Source: Caryophanales bacterium | GTDB taxonomy: Bacteria > Bacillota_I > Bacilli_A > RFN20 > CAG-826 | Assembly: GCA_016280685.1 (NCBI GenBank) | Contig: JAEEHE010000023.1 | Coordinates: 1-7,122, forward strand | Direction of reading: 5' to 3' | Length of the DNA: 7,122 nucleotides | Shown: positions 5,716 through 7,122 of the stretch, in pieces | Layout: every line of letters begins with the position of its first letter | Position numbering within the stretch: the first letter of the stretch is position 1 | The notes under the pieces: generated by a model | Told to the model about the DNA's origin: nothing | The model's database searches: none | Seen by the model: only the letters and a program-made list of their open reading frames with translations | Translations under genes and position numbers: made by a program

Positions 5716-6177
5716 TTATTTCAATCTTTTTAGTACACTAGCGGGAACTAGTTCGGAAACATCGATTCCTTTATTGTGGAGTTCGATAATCATTGAAGAG
5801 TTGATGAAGCTCTTATCGTTCTTGCTCATTAAGAAGACACTATCGATAGAACTATCAGCGAACTTATTCGCGGAGAATAATTGGAATTCATATTCGAAGT
5901 CGGTAACCGCTCTTAAGCCTCTGATTAAATGGCTGGCTCCATGTTCTTTCGCATATTTGACAGTCAAACCATCATAGGCATCAACTACCACTCTTGGATC
6001 ATTGACCGCTTCTTCAATCATCGCTTTTCTTTCTTCGGTGGAGAAACGAGATTTCTTCTGGGAATTAATCGCAACAAGAACGATGACCTTATCAAATATT
6101 TCTAAGGCTCTATTTAAGATATCGAGATGACCGTTGGTAATCGGGTCGAAACTTCCGGGATAAACTGCTATTCTCAT
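5716..6177 (-). CDS. coaD: Phosphopantetheine adenylyltransferase (CoaD)
   Basis: Cytoplasmic enzyme joining ATP and 4'-phosphopantetheine to dephospho-CoA, the penultimate step of coenzyme A synthesis. 153 aa, normal length. Motifs: MRIAVYPGSFDP (1-12) with the nucleotidyltransferase T-N-G-H (14-17); the K41-K42 region before FSTEER (45-50); LIRGLRAVTDFEYE (84-97); and a C-terminal LVPASV (143-148). Start choice: ATG at 6177 gives the canonical MRIAVYPGSFDP and has GGAGG 5 nt upstream. An in-frame GTG at 6189 would include the Shine-Dalgarno itself and is rejected. The ATG overlaps the rsmD TGA as ATGA, typical of translational coupling. Oddity: in the late ISSxxxKE motif the sequence is FINSSMIIE (124-132), with isoleucine where lysine is usual. 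Last gene of the ylbF–rsmD–coaD operon. Confidence 0.96.
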   Translation of the reverse strand: MRIAVYPGSFDPITNGHLDILNRALEIFDKVIVLVAINSQKKSRFSTEERKAMIEEAVNDPRVVVDAYDGLTVKYAKEHGASHLIRGLRAVTDFEYEFQLFSANKFADSSIDSVFLMSKNDKSFINSSMIIELHNKGIDVSELVPASVLKRLK

Positions 6178-6719
6178 AAGGACCTCCACACTATCGAGAC
6201 TTTGATTTCACCATATTTATAATCTCTTCTTTTCATAAATAGAGATTCATCGATTTTAATATCGTGATCGCTCTCGATAATGATTATAGCATTTTCGCTT
6301 AATAAATCATTTTTAAATAATAAAGATATAATCTCTTCATATTTTCCTAATTTATATGGTGGATCTAAAAATACCACATCAAATTTGCGGTTTTCTTGAT
6401 GAAATTTCTCTAAAGCGAGAAAGTCTTCCATAAATAAAACTTCTGCATTTTTGATATTTAAGGAATTAAGATTTTTCTTCGTTGTGTCAATCGCGACTTT
6501 ATTATGGTCCACAAAGGTCATGAATTTTGCGCCGCGAGATAATCCTTCAATCCCCATCGCTCCCGAGCCACTATAAAGATCTAAACCCTGACGGGAAGTT
6601 AAATCCCCAACCGCGGAGAATATCGCTTCTCTAATACGGTCTTTTGTCGGTCTAATATGAGCCGCATCATCGGGATATGTGATTAAACGATGACGATAAA
6701 TACCACCAACAATACGCAT
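6174..6719 (-). CDS. rsmD: 16S rRNA (guanine966-N2)-methyltransferase RsmD
   Basis: Transfers a methyl group from SAM to N2 of G966 (E. coli numbering) in 16S rRNA during small-subunit assembly. 181 aa, normal length. The N-terminus MRIVGGIYRHR and RPTKDRIREAIFSAV (23-37) are typical of the family. SAM motif I is LDLYSGSGAMGIE (46-58), with acidic residue D71 for ribose binding in FVDHN. Catalytic motif IV is DPPY (119-122) in VVFLDPPYKLGKYEE. The start ATG lies 4 bp after the ylbF-like stop. The Shine-Dalgarno AAGGTG (6735-6730) is inside the last codons of that gene. The TGA stop overlaps the coaD ATG. Same order as Bacillus ylbH–ylbI. Confidence 0.96.
   Translation of the reverse strand: MRIVGGIYRHRLITYPDDAAHIRPTKDRIREAIFSAVGDLTSRQGLDLYSGSGAMGIEGLSRGAKFMTFVDHNKVAIDTTKKNLNSLNIKNAEVLFMEDFLALEKFHQENRKFDVVFLDPPYKLGKYEEIISLLFKNDLLSENAIIIIESDHDIKIDESLFMKRRDYKYGEIKVSIVWRSL
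6183..6187 (-). promoter_or_regulatory. coaD ribosome binding site
   Basis: GGAGG on the minus strand, 5 nt before the ATG at 6177, inside the rsmD 3' end. It decides the coaD start in favour of the 153-residue product. Confidence 0.85.
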
Positions 6720-6723
6720 ATCT

Positions 6724-7086
6724 TTATTTCACCTTAGGACATAGGTCAATGGTAAAAGAAGTAAATAATGTTTTATTAATTTCATCATATAATTCTCTCA
6801 CTTCTTGATAGGCTTTGAGATATTCTCTCACTAAAGGATTATTATCTAAATTGAGTTTGGCTTCATGTAATTCTTTTAAAGCTTTTTGAGCCTCTTCACT
6901 ATCTTTAGAAAAATGATTTAAGACATCACTATATTTTGATGCCGCCACATCTTTTTTATAGGCTAAAGCCATGACCTCTTCATCTTCATCCATTTTCTTT
7001 TCACATTCATTGAGGCGCAAGATACGAGGATCATCTTTTAATTTTTCTTTTAATAAATTGACTTTGGTATAAATTTCTTCATCCAT
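6724..7086 (-). CDS. ylbF: YlbF/YmcA-family (Com_YlbF) protein
   Basis: 120 aa, almost entirely charged alpha-helix, as in the YlbF/YmcA family. In Bacillus subtilis, YlbF, YmcA and YaaT form a complex that affects RNase Y-dependent mRNA maturation and development. Visible here: helices around 5-55, and a central region with KDSEEAQKALKELHEAK (61-77) and DNNPLVREYLKAYQEVREL (81-99), where the NPLVREYL segment is typical of the family. Only two cysteines are present (C28, C116). The identification rests on composition, this segment and position directly upstream of rsmD and coaD, the Bacillus order; ylbG is missing. The ATG at 7086 has no Shine-Dalgarno and lies 7 bp from a perfect extended -10, so a leaderless message is likely. 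First gene of its operon. Confidence 0.85.
   Translation of the reverse strand: MDEEIYTKVNLLKEKLKDDPRILRLNECEKKMDEDEEVMALAYKKDVAASKYSDVLNHFSKDSEEAQKALKELHEAKLNLDNNPLVREYLKAYQEVRELYDEINKTLFTSFTIDLCPKVK
6730..6735 (-). promoter_or_regulatory. rsmD ribosome binding site
   Basis: AAGGTG on the minus strand, 10 nt before the rsmD ATG and within the final codons of the ylbF-like gene, consistent with coupling across a 4-bp gap. Confidence 0.6.
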
Positions 7087-7093
7087 GGCTACT

Positions 7094-7102
7094 ATTATAT
7101 CA
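7094..7102 (-). promoter_or_regulatory. Extended -10 promoter of the ylbF–rsmD–coaD operon
   Basis: Minus-strand TGATATAAT, identical to the extended -10 of tRNA-Ser(CGA). Only AGTAGCC separates it from the ATG, so transcription should begin at or one base before the start codon. The -35 position falls at the very end of the window (TATGCT at 7122-7117 for a 17-bp spacer) and is poor. Confidence 0.7.
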
Positions 7103-7122
7103 AAATTTCTCTTAATAGCATA

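Noticed and set aside
5690..5977. Plus-strand open frame antisense to coaD
   Set aside because: It starts inside the bidirectional terminator and runs opposite a highly conserved enzyme gene.
6178..6189. Upstream GTG start adding four residues to CoaD
   Set aside because: That start would place the GGAGG ribosome binding site inside the coding region; the ATG at 6177 gives the canonical N-terminus and an ATGA overlap.
1..7122. Alternative genetic code with TGA as tryptophan
   Set aside because: All conserved proteins read full length with TGG tryptophans. The only TGA stop (rsmD) is not decisive, because read-through would add just two codons, but nothing supports recoding.

Overview
The window looks like chromosome from a low-GC Gram-positive bacterium of the Bacilli/Mollicutes side. 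Evidence: the ylbF–rsmD–coaD order is that of the Bacillus ylbF–ylbI region (without ylbG), there is a YitT-family membrane protein, the internal ribosome binding sites are strong and AGGAGG-like, and the DNA is AT-rich. All proteins read with the standard code and tryptophan is TGG. A short editing-free prolyl-tRNA synthetase and degenerate GGDEF/EAL signalling proteins would fit an uncultured, host-associated lineage near Erysipelotrichales or RF39-type Bacilli, but that placement is inference.

Layout. At 9-99 (minus) lies tRNA-Ser(GCU). Upstream of it on the same strand is proS (151-1587), preceded by a membrane-anchored protein with degenerate GGDEF-like and EAL-like domains (1601-3358). 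The stop codon of that gene sits inside the proS Shine-Dalgarno sequence, so the two form a tight operon that may read on into the tRNA. The 3359-3516 gap holds overlapping divergent promoter-like elements around a dyad, a hairpin terminator usable in both directions, and an extended -10 promoter for tRNA-Ser(CGA) (3517-3607, plus), which has its own terminator. A YitT-family membrane protein (3635-4639, minus) converges on that tRNA. Across a 169-bp divergent control region lies a plus-strand gene (4809-5657) for a membrane-anchored thioredoxin-like protein with a CADC motif. It ends at a bidirectional terminator shared with the minus-strand operon ylbF–rsmD–coaD (7086 down to 5716).

Together the genes cover housekeeping (two serine tRNAs, proline charging, 16S rRNA methylation, coenzyme A synthesis, a YlbF-type RNA-processing/regulatory factor) plus two less ordinary membrane proteins: the likely non-catalytic cyclic-di-GMP-type protein and the thioredoxin-fold protein.

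Two themes merit attention. First, the three genes that begin minus-strand transcription units have a good -10 box only 7-11 bp before ATG and no usable Shine-Dalgarno, which predicts leaderless or nearly leaderless mRNAs; downstream genes in the same operons have clear ribosome binding sites. Second, the thioredoxin-like gene has two dyads, one spanning its -35 and one its extended -10, suggesting repression by a dimeric regulator. I found no CRISPR array, insertion sequence, phage gene or attachment site.
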